A stretch of 64,000 bases of DNA from Branchinecta lynchi (taxonomy: Eukaryota > Arthropoda > Branchiopoda > Anostraca > Branchinectidae), in contig JAKZAP010000010.1 in assembly GCA_023053575.1 (NCBI GenBank), positions 19,404,628 through 19,468,627 of the forward strand. The letters run 5' to 3'. Every line of letters begins with the position of its first letter. Positions within the stretch are counted from its first letter, which is position 1. The notes beneath the pieces are model-generated. The model had not been told where the DNA came from and made no database searches. It saw only the letters and a program-made list of their open reading frames with translations. Made by a program: the position numbers and the translations under genes. Of the stretch, positions 10,794 through 22,640 are shown piece by piece.

Positions 10794-11540
10794 TAACTTA
10801 ACTGAAAAGCCAATTTATTTTGGTATCATTTCAATGTATTATTTGAGTTGTGCTAAGGGACTTTTTTTTGTCACTATTTGCTCTAGGATGACGTTAAAAA
10901 TATCTACAGCCGTCGTCACAACGCAAGGTACTAACTACTATGATTGAATCTTAATACAAACGTGGCTTTTCAGTGGCCAATGATCAGCCTGATAAAGGTA
11001 GCTCACTGCGTGAACAATTTTGTTTCGTAGATCGTTTTCGTCAAGAATACAATACAGGTAGAAGCGGAGAGGTACCACAAATACGGCAGGGAAATTCCAC
11101 TATCGAAAATCGAATATTTTCAAATAGCGGATCAACGCGGTTACGCATTTTCATCGAATCTTCATGCCTCCTTAAGTGAAGAAGTGATGGGAACAAGGAG
11201 CGTGTTCCACCCTTCTAACAATAGTTACTATTAGTTACTATTTCCGTTCCATCCTCACGAAAGGTTACTACGCTGACCGTTCCAACCTTGTCGGAATAGT
11301 AACTAATAGTTACTATTTGCTTACCATGCTCGGGAGCGTAGTAAGCGTAGTAACTACGCATTTCTGCAACGTGAGTGGTCGGATTCGCCCCTGGCGTGAG
11401 ATCCTGCTGGAAAATCGAAAAATCGTTCCAGCCTGACGGCAAAAAGCCAGAATTCGTGACGTCACGCGTAGTAACTACGGTAAGTAGGATGGAACACTCT
11501 CTAGATAGTCATATCTCAGCCCTTTCCTGTTAACCTTTAA
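10794..11540. mobile_element. Family H element, copy 1, interrupted by a family I MITE
   Basis: The left end ACTTAACTGAAAAGC and right end CCCTTTCCTGTTAACCTTTAA are diverged versions of the termini of the cleaner copy at 60,323-60,791. The internal segment 11,025-11,190 matches 16,395-16,560 (AGAGGTACCA, TTCCACTAT, ATAGCGG blocks). The family I insertion at 11,197-11,500 splits the right side: GATGGG on the left and CTAGATAGTC on the right are contiguous in the other H copies. Confidence 0.65.
11197..11500. mobile_element. Family I MITE, copy 1
   Basis: Begins GGAGCGTGTTCCACC and ends with the near-complement GGATGGAACACTC. The interior contains repeated AGTAACTATTAGTTACTATT blocks and matches the copy at 38,872-39,130 almost end to end. 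Non-coding. The TSD is not clear. Confidence 0.75.
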
Positions 11541-11887
11541 GTAGGCAAACGTTATTCACAAATACAGGTTCGATAAGTATCAAATGAAACATTTGAAAGC
11601 TTAGTGGGCATATATTTATAATTTCAAATACTGACACTGCCGTATTTTGTATTTCATTCATAACGTTTGGCTAAGTAATTGATCCGTAGCCTGACATTGA
11701 ACTGTTCCGCCTTTGGTGTGAGTAGGACACCTCCTTCTCAACGAACCTTCTGGTAAGAAGATTTGTTAATTAGTGAAAGACTCGGTGTTGCGCTTTATAT
11801 GTATGTTATGTTTGCTGTTCTTCAAGTAAAGTAACCTCTAAAGGTTCGACTCGGCTAGGAGGGTCCGGGACTGGATCTGTGAATTCC

Positions 11888-12027
11888 GGGATCGACTAAA
11901 AAGAGGCATGGCACGTTATGTACATTAGAACATTGTTCCTGCCCCTCATTCCAACGCCTACAAAGGCCCTTTTAGTTTTCGTGCCTCTTTTTAGCACTCC
12001 TGCCTCCAACACTATGTTGTGCTGGGG
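11888..12027 (+). mobile_element. Family R MITE, truncated copy
   Basis: The left terminus GGGATCGACTAAAAAGAGGC at 11,888 and the internal CCCTTTTAGTTTTCGTGCCT stretch match the full copies at 39,330 and 55,405. The right terminus is replaced by the C-rich minisatellite that follows. Confidence 0.7.
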
Positions 12028-12210
12028 TCTAGGCGAGAACCCCCCCGGCGACCCCCCCCCCCGGATAAAAAAAAGACCCGCCAACCCTCCCCCCCCCGGT
12101 GCCAAAAAAACCCAACCAACCCCCCCCCCCCCCCCGGTGCCAAAAAAAACCGACCAAATCCCCCCCAGTACCAAAACCCCTCGGCGAACCCCCCCCCCCC
12201 CCCCCCCCCC
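12028..12210 (-). repeat. C-rich minisatellite (GGTRCCAAAA unit with poly-C)
   Basis: About six irregular units of 25-35 bp, each poly-C plus GGTGCCAAAAA-type sequence. The complementary G-rich version (GGTTTTGGTACCGG) occurs at 12,870-13,070 and again at 19,040-19,170. Proline- or glycine-rich open frames across it are artefacts of the repeat. Confidence 0.75.
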
Positions 12211-12214
12211 ATAT

Positions 12215-12425
12215 CCTTGAATTTTAATACGAATCCAAAAGATTTAACATTCACAAAACATTTGAACATGACCCGTACTTTGAACCAAAGAGTCATAGTG
12301 CCAAATTTGAAGAAAATATGTCAACTCTTTCGAGAGTTATCGTGCTAATAGACGGACGGACGTGCAACCTTTGCGATGTCGTAGGTCCGTCTCCACTTTC
12401 GTTTTGGGATCCCAAAAACTAACGG
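12215..12425 (+). repeat. Family F repeat, copy 1 (3' portion)
   Basis: Shares with 27,330-27,555 and 33,600-33,790 the ordered blocks TCGAGAGTTATCGTGCT, a (GACGGACG)n stretch, GATGTCRTAGGT, CTCCACTT and TTTTGGGATCCCAAAA. Non-coding. Confidence 0.65.
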
Positions 12426-12869
12426 CACCTAACTGCAGCTTCCTCGCCAAGAAGGGGAAGGAAATGGGAAAGGATTTGTGGAGGGGGGGTCGTTACACTG
12501 AGTGGAACTGGTTTTGATTTGATCTTTCACTTTTAACACCTCACTGACAACAGCTTAAGGTGAATGCGTGTGTTCGTTCACTTCATCAATTATTCTGTCA
12601 CCATCAACCTTGACCTCCGCTTTACCCTCCCTTGTTTATCTTTGTTCTGCCTGCGCTTAACGCATTCAAAACTTAGAACACATCTTGCCAGCACTTTTGC
12701 TTCACATACACATACCCTTTGTGCACGCACAAGCTTATTCTTCCACTTATGCATCCGTCAGTAGGTACGTGAGCTTATCAGGGTACCCAGCTAATCCCTT
12801 GTAGGCCTACTATCCGTGGCGTATGTATTTGGGACTAGGAGATTCTTTTGGGATTGTCTTTTCTTATGC

Positions 12870-13075
12870 TTAGGGGATTTTCGCCGAGGGGTTTTGGTAC
12901 CGGTTTGTTTTTGGTCGGGTTTTTTTTGGTACCGTGGGGTTTTTGGTTGGGCGGATTTTGGTACCGGATGGGGTTTTTTCGGAGGGTTTTAGTACCGGGG
13001 GGGAGGGGGGTGGCTGGGCGGTTTTGTCCGGGGGGGGGGGGGGTTCGCCGGGTTTTTTTGTTTAGCCGGAACCCG
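12870..13075 (+). repeat. G-rich minisatellite, inverted relative to 12,028-12,210
   Basis: Units of about 30 bp made of GGGGTTTTTGGTACCGG-like sequence and poly-G. Together with the C-rich array 850 bp to the left it brackets a family F copy and unidentified DNA in inverted orientation. The two arrays may be the ends of one larger element or two insertions. Confidence 0.65.
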
Positions 13076-13139
13076 TCGTGCCCTGCCGTGTCTCTGTTTA
13101 GTCGTATCCGTGAATTCCAGCTTGGCTAGGATGTGTGGA

Positions 13140-13345
13140 TCAGATTCAATCAATCAAGTTTAATCCGAATAGCTAAAAGCTGGAAAAGGAACACAAATTT
13201 ACAAAATACACAGACACACAAGAAACAAATTAACTAATACACTTACAAGAAATTACCAGAAATAAATGATGGAATGAAACTACGTAAAAATTGGGTAGAA
13301 GAATTAGCGGGATATGGGGAAAACTTATTGCCAGTATTGTCGACT
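13140..13345 (-). mobile_element. LINE 3'-UTR fragment (same family as 62,462-62,630)
   Basis: On the minus strand this ends in a (TTGA)n tail (CAATCAATCAAG on the plus strand at 13,145). Inland it shares with 62,475-62,615 the blocks ATCCGAATAGCTAAAAGCT, AATACACTTACAAGA and GATGAAACTACGTAAAAATT. No coding remains. Confidence 0.65.
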
Positions 13346-13848
13346 AGGGCCGTGTGGATTGACTGCGGCTGAACTAGCATTCATTTGTCCCTTATATCCG
13401 ATTTCTTGACTTGTCCTGATGCTAGTCAGCACCTACGGTGTCAGAATATCTGCAGCCCACACCCCAGCAACCGTATCTTCGCGCACCATGAGGCAATCTA
13501 CTCAACAGTTCTAGGCATTGTAAATGTGAGAATGCTTCCGAACTAAGTCTTGGAATAAGATTGTTTTCTAGCTCAATAGCCTATGACATTCCGAAGGCTT
13601 AAGCAGATGGGAATGTTCATCAAAGATTCGGAACAATGAAAGAACAAATTAAACAAGAGCAGTCTCATCTGGAAAGCGTAGGACTCCTTGTAAAACCGAC
13701 GAGAGCAGCATACATTATGCCACTGCTGAATTTTCCTCAGAAGAAAAAGAAATGAAACAGTAAGTAGGATGAAAAAGTAATACCAAAACCTCAAAAAGTC
13801 CATCTAGCATTCTTAAATAATGTTAAGACCTCAATGATAAGTTACAGA

Positions 13849-14143
13849 AGCTGCGTTCTTTGTCACGGGAGTTCTCACCGGTGGTCTCCGGTTTTTCTTA
13901 TAAGCCGTTTTTGCATCCAGCGGTGACTTCTCACCAGTCTTAAAACCCGTTTTTGAACTAACCAGTGTCCGGTTTTATCTCACCGGTGCGGACTAACCAG
14001 AACCTGCTCGTGAGCCCTGCTGCAGCGAGGAGTTAGCCGGTTTTCATCAACTCACAGGTGAACCAAAAGAACACGTTTTAAGGGAAGAACCGGACACTGG
14101 TGACTAAACACCAGAGACAGCACGGAGTGCAACGAACGCAGCT
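13849..14143. mobile_element. Family G MITE, copy 1 (295 bp, 3-bp TSD)
   Basis: Inverted ends are AGCTGCGTTCKTTG and its complement, flanked by AGA on both sides (13,846-13,848 and 14,144-14,146). Internal CACCGG/CCGGTG and GGACACTGG words form further inverted pairs. A second copy at 60,131-60,853 is flanked by TTT, so both copies support a 3-bp TSD, as in PIF/Harbinger-type elements. Confidence 0.75.
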
Positions 14144-14465
14144 AGAGCATCTCCGAGGGAATGAAGAGAATAAGACGTTCAAATCGCGTTGACAGTGAAT
14201 AAACAAAATAAAAGGAAACTGGAGACACAAGTCAACAACGAGAATCGATAGCTTGAAATCCTTGAAACTGTTTGACGTTTTCAGGATTTAAGGGGACCAT
14301 TGAAAGAACGCAGCAGCAAGTAGGAGTGTCAACAAATGGGATTGTCGTTAGGGGCTTTACGTGCCCAGCGGATAAACGGTGACGCAGACGACAAGTATAT
14401 TTAACTTCTTTGATAAAGTGTACACGGAAACCCTTGGACCAAACATCATGTTAATGCCAATTTTT

Positions 14466-14700
14466 GAATGAATGAATGAATTTTATTACCCGTAAAGTGT
14501 AAAACACAAAATACGGAGTATTATGAAAGAAACAAAACGATAAATAACGAAAAAACAACAACAAACAAACTAAACAAAACAACATGAACTATCTAACCAG
14601 TATCAATAACAAAGAATGTCCGCAGAGGGTCGTAAGGGTGAATCAGGTTAATGGTCTTTTTACACAGGTCATCACTCGAAGTTTGAATCCGAGAGGGCAC
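14466..14700 (-). mobile_element. LINE 3' end with (ATTC)n tail
   Basis: The minus strand ends in (ATTC)n (GAATGAATGAATGAATT at 14,466), preceded by a TATTACCCG...ACACAAAATACGGAGTA block shared with 9,170-9,222 and 22,382-22,440. Only the UTR survives. Confidence 0.6.
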
Positions 14701-14929
14701 GTCTATTGTATGAATCCCTACTGTTTCTTGAAATATTTGTACTCTCTATTTCCATAGGCTACTATGGCTACTCTAAATCTTGTCTTTATCTACTCTTGTA
14801 TTATTCTTTTCAGTACCAAACATTTCGGATTATTTCTATCCGCGATACATCCCGTACTAACGCCAACACTTCCGTGTTGTGGCAAATATTATCCACTAGG
14901 GGATGCTATCTCTTATCTTGGCGTTTGCA

Positions 14930-15860
14930 CGGGTTGTCGGCGAAACGTACCCATTCTGAACATCTCCTGGCGAAACATCCCCTATAAAATGTCCTCATGA
15001 CAAAACGTCTCCGTGGCGAAACGTCCACAATCGAAACGTCCCCGGGCGGAACGTCCCCATGGCAAAACGCCCCCGGCTATAGATTATTTTTCCATCGCTT
15101 AGGGATAGCCTGGCCTGTGAGATTACTGATTGCGTCATCGGTTCAGAGAAAAAAATGTTCTTGGAATATAACATTTTTAAAACACGATGGCCACTACTTC
15201 AGCATTTAACCGATAGTGAAGTAACAAACCAGTGTTACTCTAGGCTATAGTCATTTCTGAAAAAAAGCGTAAAGATTTGTTTGTCAGTTTTCGTTTTATC
15301 CTTTCTTTAATTGGTTTACTTGTGTGTTAGTCTACGGTGCAGTATAACTGATTGATCTAGCTTTTGTTTGATATTTATTATTAAAAGATTTTATTAAAGG
15401 ATCAAACCCGTCTTACCTAGATTTACCGTGTCTCTCTACCTAACTAATCGTTCCATCCGCTGTCGTTTCCTCGCCTCCGCTGTCATTTTTATCCACCATA
15501 ACGACACTTAGGCTAATTTTTGGTTCTCCACTTTCTCTGAGGAGCATATTGCTGCTCTTCAGATTGTCATGTTGCTTCAAACGACCTGGAAGGCTAGAAT
15601 TGATCAGTGTCGAGTCCATTGCAAGGCATATTACACTAAATATTTTAATTGGAAACAATACATTTATGAAGCAACCGGTCCCATGTCCGATATTTCCTGC
15701 TTACGAGAAATGTTCCCACATCTGTGATGCACCCTCTGAAGTTGTTTTACCTCAATGCGTATTTAAAAATGTATGCTTGGGTACGTTTTGCCACGGGGAC
15801 GCTTTGTCACGGAGTTTTTTCACGGGAACGTTTCACTACGGGACGTTTCGTCGGCAAGCT
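14930..15860. repeat. Inverted pair of short minisatellites (CGAAACGTCCCC unit)
   Basis: About nine degenerate units of roughly 15 bp (GGCGAAACGTCCC, GACAAAACGTCTCC and similar) run at 14,940-15,072. The complementary series (CACGGGGACG, CACGGGAACGTTTC) runs at 15,780-15,858. The 700 bp between them hold no recognised domain. The arrangement suggests subterminal repeats of one element whose exact ends I could not set; the family D MITE starts immediately at its right side. Confidence 0.55.
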
Positions 15861-15865
15861 GTTTG

Positions 15866-16237
15866 CAATGTCAGAAGTTTCATTATAGACAACAGAAGGA
15901 TGCGCGGTTTCAACAAGATAGTGCGTAGCAGACAACACTTGGGATGTTATCTGTTGTGTTGGAAAACGTTATACATGAAATGTTATGCAGAACAAGCATC
16001 GCCAAGCTGGGCCAAAAAAATGCCCAAAAACCATCTGCTGACTTTTTTGTTTGTCGTATTATGTACAAAAATCAGCTGATGCTTTTTGGCGATTTTTCGG
16101 CTCTTCCTGATGGCTTATGGCTTGTTATAACATAACATGTTCAAACACAACAGACAACATCCGAAGTGTTGTCTGTTACGCATTGTCTGTTGAAACCGCG
16201 CATCCGTCTGTTATCTGCTATGAAATTTCTGACATTG
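15866..16237. mobile_element. Family D MITE, copy 1 (372 bp)
   Basis: The ends CAATGTCAGAAGTTTCAT and their complement, plus inner arms GGATGCGCGGTTTCAACA, form a long inverted repeat. TG flanks both sides (15,864-15,865 and 16,238-16,239). Consensus termini across copies are CACTGTCAGAAGTTTCATAA. The loop contains TGGCGATTTTTCGGCTCTTCC-like sequence also present in the 43.3-kb copy. Confidence 0.75.
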
Positions 16238-16317
16238 TGATACTATTACAAAAATCTAAAACATAAAATATATACCATCCTTAGAATCGCTGTTATGGGG
16301 GATCGCCTCAAAGACGG

Positions 16318-16600
16318 CAAGGCACGGCTCGGCGTTGTTTAAGAGGCACTAAGTAATAAAAAGAGGCATCCGTGTGACCACTTATTTTTCATAACTCGTT
16401 TTCGTCTAGCATTCAACACAGGTACAAGCGCACAGAGGTACCAAAAATCCGACAGGAAAATTCCACTATGTTAAAATCGGTTATTTGTGAATAGCGGGGA
16501 ACGAAGTAACATATTTTCTTCGGGTCTTCAAGCCTCTGTAAGTGAATAAGTGACGGGTAGCTAGACCTTCTCTTCTCAGCCCTTTTCAGGTCAGCTTTAA
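16318..16600. mobile_element. Fragments of families R and H
   Basis: GGCACGGCTCGGC and AAGAGGCACTAAGTAATAAAAAGAGGC at 16,318-16,372 are a rearranged piece of family R. From about 16,390 to 16,600 the sequence follows the right half of family H, ending CCCTTTTCAGGTCAGCTTTAAG. Confidence 0.5.
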
Positions 16601-16619
16601 GGTACTCATGTAGCGTTTA

Positions 16620-16772
16620 CACGGACAAGAAATCCTTTCGAGTAGAAAGGAATTCTGGTCGACTCGAAAGGATTCCGTTCGTGAAGACAAGTAGAAAAAA
16701 AGTCTAGCGGGACGAGAATCCTTTCATGATGAAAGGAATTCCGGTCTACTTGAAAGGAATCTCGTCGGCGGC
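16620..16772. repeat. Foldback sequence with four AGAAAGGAATT-type arms
   Basis: CCTTTCGAGTAGAAAGGAATT and later CCTTTCATGATGAAAGGAATT form two local hairpins, each followed by a further CGAAAGGATT or TGAAAGGAAT arm. The block lies between GTTTACACGGAC and CGTCGGCGG. A MITE is likely, but the ends and TSD are not defined. Confidence 0.45.
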
Positions 16773-17362
16773 GCTGGTAAGAAGTACTAAAAATTCTGGC
16801 TAGCTTTTGACAGCAGCAATCATCAATACTTCTGTCATAAATGCTCTCAAAACATTCTTTTATTGGCTAGTGAATTTCTTTATGTCAGATTTTCTCGTCT
16901 GAAGAATAAATTTTTTTCCCTCTGCGTGTAAACATGATCTTGTCACCAAGGTCGGATTCTGTTCAAGTTTTCCTGTACTTGTAAACGCTGCATTAGGTCT
17001 AGTGTTATCCAGCCTGCGGAAGCGTCGGATGCCAAGAGATGCAACGTCATTAAATCGTCTATAGTTTAGTAGAAAATCGGCACATGATACACGATCGCAA
17101 GCTTGCATTTAACACTCTATATGACCAACTCCAAAACACGCCAGCGATCCGGAAGAAGGAGTAAGCGTGTCCGTACGACTCAAACTCAACGACTCGAATC
17201 CTGTGTCAATCAATCACTGCGATCTTTGGGAGCAGCAGTGAGACCACTTCTGAATTTCTTCAGCTAGATAACCGGAGAGGTCGGAGATTTTGCATCGGCA
17301 AGCAGAGATTGTCATCAAGAGCATTTTGAAACTAGGAGCTAGGGGAAAGCAAAAACCCCAGC

Positions 17363-17604
17363 CGGCTGTCCTCAGCCAAAACCTAGTAACTACAAAAAAT
17401 TGTTTTTGAGTTAAACATTGACGGCCACTAATTCCACCACGACGAATTGAATGGCGTAATCAGAATTTTCCTATCTTGCACAGTTTCTTCGATACAAGCC
17501 TAGTGTCTACAGGCACCTTCATTCAGGCAGTAAGAAAATCAGTTTTTACGTTTCCTCAATAATCGTTCGAAATGCAGTTACTAGGTTTTGGCAGAGGACA
17601 GCCG
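17363..17604. mobile_element. MITE with 31-bp inverted ends (242 bp, 4-bp TSD)
   Basis: The left arm CGGCTGTCCTCAGCCAAAAC, continuing into CTAGTAACT, is complementary to the right arm ending at 17,604 (AGTTACTAGGTTTTGGCAGA). CAGC is present on both sides (17,359-17,362 and 17,605-17,608). Only one copy was seen. Non-coding interior. Confidence 0.65.
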
Positions 17605-20600
17605 CAGCAGCGGAGAGACGGTGAAAAACATAACCTGTGACGCCCCCTTATCTATCATTATTATTGAAAAAATCCTGACTGTTTCTGCCCATACTGGCAG
17701 AAGATCAGGTTGCTGGAAATACCTTAAACGTCAATCTGTTGTAAAGGATGGTTAGGAAACTACGATCGATTCGTGTGATCACTGTTAAGAAAAATAGTAA
17801 AAAAATGATAAGATGGGAATCCTGAAAAAAGATCATGACAGAATGGTGACCCGTCAGTAGCTCATGGCTTTTGGGCGATAGGGGAAAGGTTGGTTTTGAC
17901 GCTTCGATTTTTCTGCAGAAAAAAATTGTAACGCATTATATAATAATAATATATAATAATATTATATTATATTTGACTGTGCAAAACGGATAAGTCAGCT
18001 ACATTTTATTAGAGCTATGTCTCGACCCAATTCTTAGCAAGAGTAACTCTTCAGGCGCAATCCGCTGAAGCTGGAAAATTATCTTGTCACAAGTTCATTT
18101 TCTAATAAAATAAACTGTAATTTTTTTTTTTTAAACTGCCCTAATAAAATTAGCTATAATAAGTGAGAAAGACTTTTTTTCAAAATTAGCTATTTCGACT
18201 TGAAATCAAATCGTTGGAGTGTTTTAGGAGCTGCAACCTCTTTCCTCCATTGAAGTTTCGTGAATAATTGCACAACTGCACACAGTTTCAGGTTTTTAAT
18301 TGCTTAGTCCTTAACCCCTTTACTCGGCTCCCGTCCTCGAGACCAGGATTCTAGAACTCATTTCATTAGCTTAATGAATTATCGTGAAAATTAGGAATGC
18401 CGTACCTTTGAGTTTTCGATGTCATTTTGTAATAGTCGTGTCCTTACGGATATTTTGAGTATCTGCTTTCTTTGTTTTGTCTTTCTTGCATGATATGAGT
18501 TAGTTAACACAACAAAGGGTGGGTTGGTATAAAATGGTGTAGAGAGGATGTTCTTGAGGATACCTTCATTATTGTCTTAAAATATTGCAGATAATCTAAC
18601 CCGGCACATTCATTTTTTTATCCTTCTATTTTTCAGTTTATACTTCCCTTAAAAATGAACGGCTTCTTGCTAAGAAAACCGTGACGACCCTCCCCAGACA
18701 TAGCCCCTCCCCCCGCCAAAACCTTCCAGGCCAACCCTTGTGTGGTACTAAACATCCCTGATGAAAAAAAAAATCTGGTTACCCCCCCCCCCCTCCCCTT
18801 CGCCACGCGTTTACATTTAACTCGTGTGTCTAAGGAAAGTCCATAAGTCCTTGCAGTCAAAATCGCAGTATATAAAATATTATTTAACGAAAACTACCGT
18901 ATAAGTATAGAGGAGAGCCACCACCTCGCTTTTAAATTTAACTCGCTTGCTTGGAGAAAATCCTAAAGTGCTTAAAACTGCTTGAAGACTGGGAAAATTC
19001 TTAAGACAGCAGTTTAAAGAAGATCGTTTAATTTCCTATATCTTTGCATTCGGGGTAGGGGGTTGGTACCCGGTGGGATTTCACCAGTGGGGCTTGGGTA
19101 CCAGGAGGAGGGTCGCTGGGGTAGGTTTAGTGCCGGGGGAGGTTTCGACGGGTGGGGGTCTAGACCCGGACTGAACACCCTCTCCTCACATTCCAAAATG
19201 TAGGAAAGAATAGGACTCCGGAAGAGTACACATACATCCCTTTACCTGTCAACTGATGTCAATGCTTTCCCAGTTTTCTAAAATTTTTCCCTTTGTTTTT
19301 TTTTTCGTTTTCCTTTTATCTATTCTTCTGATTTTCTTTTTTTCCTTCTGATTTTTTGCAAGTTCTTCTTTTTTGTTTTAAATGGTTGTGCCGTAGTTTG
19401 TAGCTAGGCCTATACCAATAATTTTTTCTTTTTGGCCAGAAAACTAATTCTCTCTATACATGTCTCCAGAGTTTAGCACGCAAAGAAATACTTACACGAT
19501 TGTAACATTGCTGCAGCGGGAGGGAAAAAGCGGGAAAACACACTCACATGTAAATGTAAAAAAAAAAAGTTAGAGAAGTTTGTTGACGGGAGTGTTCGCC
19601 CAGATGCATCGATGTCACGAGCTTGTCATTCCAAGTCAAAGTTCTAGCTGAAAAACACTAGCTGGCATTTGATATTAGTTTTTGCACAACAGCTTTAGGA
19701 AGGATGATAGCGTGTTTGCTTTCCCGAATTCTAATTCTTGGTGGAAACTGAACATTTGTAGGCCTAGCGGCCCGTCGTTCATCTTCAAAATTAGGAAAAC
19801 AGCTTCTACTGTAAACAGTTCCATTTCTGCCTGGCATCTTGTTCCTGTCTCATTTTAAAGCTGCCATTTATTTTGCTTCTGTTGACGGCCTTGTTCTTCC
19901 GGTGGTATTTCTAGAAATGGTATTTCTATTTTCTCCGTCAGTTTTCTAAGCGATTTGGGGAGCGATCGTTAAATATTTCAACGCTCCAGTAGAGAGTTTA
20001 CCTTAACGACCTTTGAGAAATGGTGTCGCACATCATCCTAGAGGGATAATTAGCTGATCAAGAAAAAAAACCCGAAAATCACGGTTTTCTATTTCTTTAA
20101 AATGGTTTGAAGAAGAGGAAACAATGGGATGGTTTTCATGAAATTTTGGAATAACTTTCTAGCGAGCGAAGCCCATCGCCTAAACTGTGAGAACTCGGAA
20201 TCATTTTTTCGATCGCGAAAACATATGGAAAGCTGAACCTGCAGTTTGAATTTGAAACTTTTTCGAATAAATAAGTTGGGATATCTTTCACTATAGGCAT
20301 TCCTTCCTATTCCACATGTTCCAACAAAGCCATCCTTAAAGCACAATGTACACTTCTAATGCTTCATTTTGTATTAAATGCTTCACAAATTCCGACTTCC
20401 TTTAGAAGGCGCTACGAAAATCGGCTATTTTCTTGTTATCCCTTGTCTTTACCTCTCTGGCATTTTGGCGATCCAAATCTTAGGAGCTGGGATATAGTGG
20501 CAGGAAATTCAAAGTACCAGCGATGCTTGATAGAAAAGGATATATTTGAGATGTCACAGGAGTTTAGCCGCAGATGCAGTTTACCTGATTGTTCTAGTGT

Positions 20601-21265
20601 TTCATCAGAAGTTCCATGTTTTAAAGTGCCTATTAAAAGTTTTTCTTTGTGGAATAGTGTTGTGAAGCTTGATTAACTTGCTTTATAAAATGTACCAGAA
20701 TAAGCAATAAGTTTATAAAAAATAATATAGCTACACAAATCATTAAAAAACAAATAGCCTATTCAGGTCTGAATTATACAAGCTGATTTATGCATACAAT
20801 AAAGATCTGCTAAGTGTTATAAGAAACATCATTTTTATCTTTGTCCAAGCTAGTAAATTGAGCATGTACTGGCCCAAAAAATTACGCTTTGCAATATCAC
20901 AGAGAGAAAACTGTTAAAAAAGCTGCTGATCTAGGGGGTGAGCATTGTTCCTAGGTTGTTACAGAGTCGGATTGGGGTAGTTTGATGTGCCTATTGAACT
21001 TTAACGACACTTGCCGTGTTTTTCCAGACTTTACGCGGAAGCATTCAGCTTTCCGCGGAGCTTCCATTTGTGCTAGAATCCTTTTTGAAGAAAGCTGCTT
21101 CAGTTTCCAAAGCAGGGAAACAGTTGCGGAAAGTTCGACAACTAGAAGTAGTGAAAACCATTGGAAAGTGATCCCGACTTCGCTTTCCAGCTCGGGAAAA
21201 GCATCCTTATGTTGACGTCGTCCGGAAAAAAATGATTCAGAGCGATGGACATTACTAACGATTTG
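17605..21265. other. Long stretch without a recognised gene
   Basis: This 3.6-kb stretch holds an AT-rich TATAATAATA tract at 17,938-17,972 and a C-rich patch at 18,690-18,800. A G-rich minisatellite at 19,040-19,170 has GGTACC and poly-G units of the 12.9-kb type, and a weak duplication has TTTAACTCG at about 18,818 and 18,938. The frame at 20,359-20,676 (105 codons, plus) and its antisense shadows show no motif, no flanking splice signals and no relative in the window, so I do not call a gene. Confidence 0.4.
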
Positions 21266-21267
21266 TA

Positions 21268-21352
21268 AAAGGTGAGGCTTCACCTTCCAGGTTTTTCTTC
21301 CGGATTCGAGACAGCCGTTTTCGTCGAGACGGATCTGGAAGGTGAAGCCAGG
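21268..21352. repeat. Perfect 15-bp-stem hairpin
   Basis: GGCTTCACCTTCCAG at 21,273 is exactly complementary to CTGGAAGGTGAAGCC ending at about 21,351. The intervening sequence (CTTCCGGATTCGAGACAGCC...CGAGACGGATC) recurs in diverged form at 56,738-56,795. This is a small repeat of unknown class. Confidence 0.55.
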
Positions 21353-21364
21353 CCAAAACCTCTG

Positions 21365-21770
21365 TAATACTCTTGATGACTATCTCTCCCTGCCGATGCA
21401 GAATCTCCGGGTACCTGCGGAAGAAAGGAAGAAACGGTGTCAAAGCTGCGCGGACTCAGGATTTGAGTCGTTACGGACACGATTACTCCTTCTTCCTGAG
21501 AATCACTGGCGTGTTTTGTTTTGTGATTCACTTTTGTTTCGTCAAAGTTTGTAGTTTGGCTCTTGTTTTGTCTTTACTTGCGTTTTATTGAGTTCTTGTT
21601 TCCGAGAAGTGAAACTACACCAAACTACGTCGGCGAGGTAGTTTGTAGTTTGAGCTCCGTAGTTTCAGGTTCGAAACTACAGCAAATGGAATGGACAAAT
21701 AAAATGGCTTTTAAGCGAAACTACGCCGAAATTACATAAAAAAAACGCAACTTTAGTCATATAGAGTATT
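21365..21770. mobile_element. Family K MITE, copy 1
   Basis: The left end TAATACTCTTGATGACTA and right end TTAGTCATATAGAGTATT are inverted versions of each other. The 150 bp after the left end match 63,618-63,790 (TCTCCYTGCCGATGCA, GGGTACCT, GTTACGGA, TTACTCCTTCTTC blocks). This copy has about 190 extra bp near the right end, rich in GTAGTTT/AAACTAC inverted words, probably a nested insertion. CTG flanks both sides. Confidence 0.65.
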
Positions 21771-22381
21771 CTGGGTTGTTGGACACCCCAGATTCCGGAT
21801 GTCTGGAAGGTGCCATAGAAGTAACTCGTTCGAGAGACACACCAAATATGCAAATGAAGCACACACCGCTTGATTACGGATATAATACTGGGGTGCCGCA
21901 AATAGGCCTACTCACTAGTAGCTGACCTGTGTAGGCCTATGGAATATTTCACAAGCCTCGTATTCGGGCTTGTCCGAGGAACGAGTTGTTGAGCCACTTT
22001 GCTGGTTTTACTGTCAAGAACTCCACTTGGGAACACAGGAGATCAATGGTTGTTAACGATATGTTGATACATAGAAACCTTCAATGCCGTAATGCCTTCT
22101 ATGGCTACCCTCTAGCCCTGGTCATTAGCAAGAGCGATAAGAATCCTAGTAGACCAAACTTACAACCCTGCTAATTCTAGAAAGGGAGAACCCTTTGAGA
22201 GCTGGTGATACAGCCGACAGTCCTTGGCAGAGGCTTATTGCCAGTCTGGGAACAGAGTTGAGCGTGACACGTATCTGTCATGTTTCATGTCATGTTTCTT
22301 CGATCTGGCTGAATCGCTCTTGAAGGTATGTCAGCCTTCGACTCCGAGTTCGACTGCTGTGTGACTCCTGACTTGGGCTAT

Positions 22382-22640
22382 GAATGAATTAATACATTTT
22401 ATTGACCCACTACAAGTGACGTAAAAAGCGGAGTATTTAAAAGAAAAAGAGAAAATAGAAAAGAAACAGCGAGAGAAAGAGCAGTAGAACTATACGAAAA
22501 AGGAAAAGGTTATAGTACCACCGGATCATACAGGAACTTTCTTACTGAGAGAACAGGCACGAGAAAGCATACCGTGGATTGCTCTGTCTGGATAGACAGC
22601 GCTATATCGCACTATGTGTCAGTAAATACTTTTGTAATTA
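22382..22640 (-). mobile_element. LINE 3' end, minus strand
   Basis: Starts on the plus strand with ATGAATGAATTAATACATTTT, then GACCCAC and AAAAGCGGAGTATTT, the reverse of the 3'-UTR signature at 9,170-9,222. The coding part is lost. Confidence 0.5.

Noticed and set aside
11918..12348. Proline-rich (plus) and glycine-rich (minus) open frames
   Set aside because: They are produced by the poly-C/poly-G minisatellite in several frames at once and have no start context or homologue.
15549..16079. 176-codon plus-strand frame
   Set aside because: It runs through a minisatellite and half of the family D MITE, with no domain.
20359..20676. 105-codon plus-strand frame as a gene
   Set aside because: No signal peptide, domain, splice signals or repeat relative. 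Length alone is within chance for this composition.
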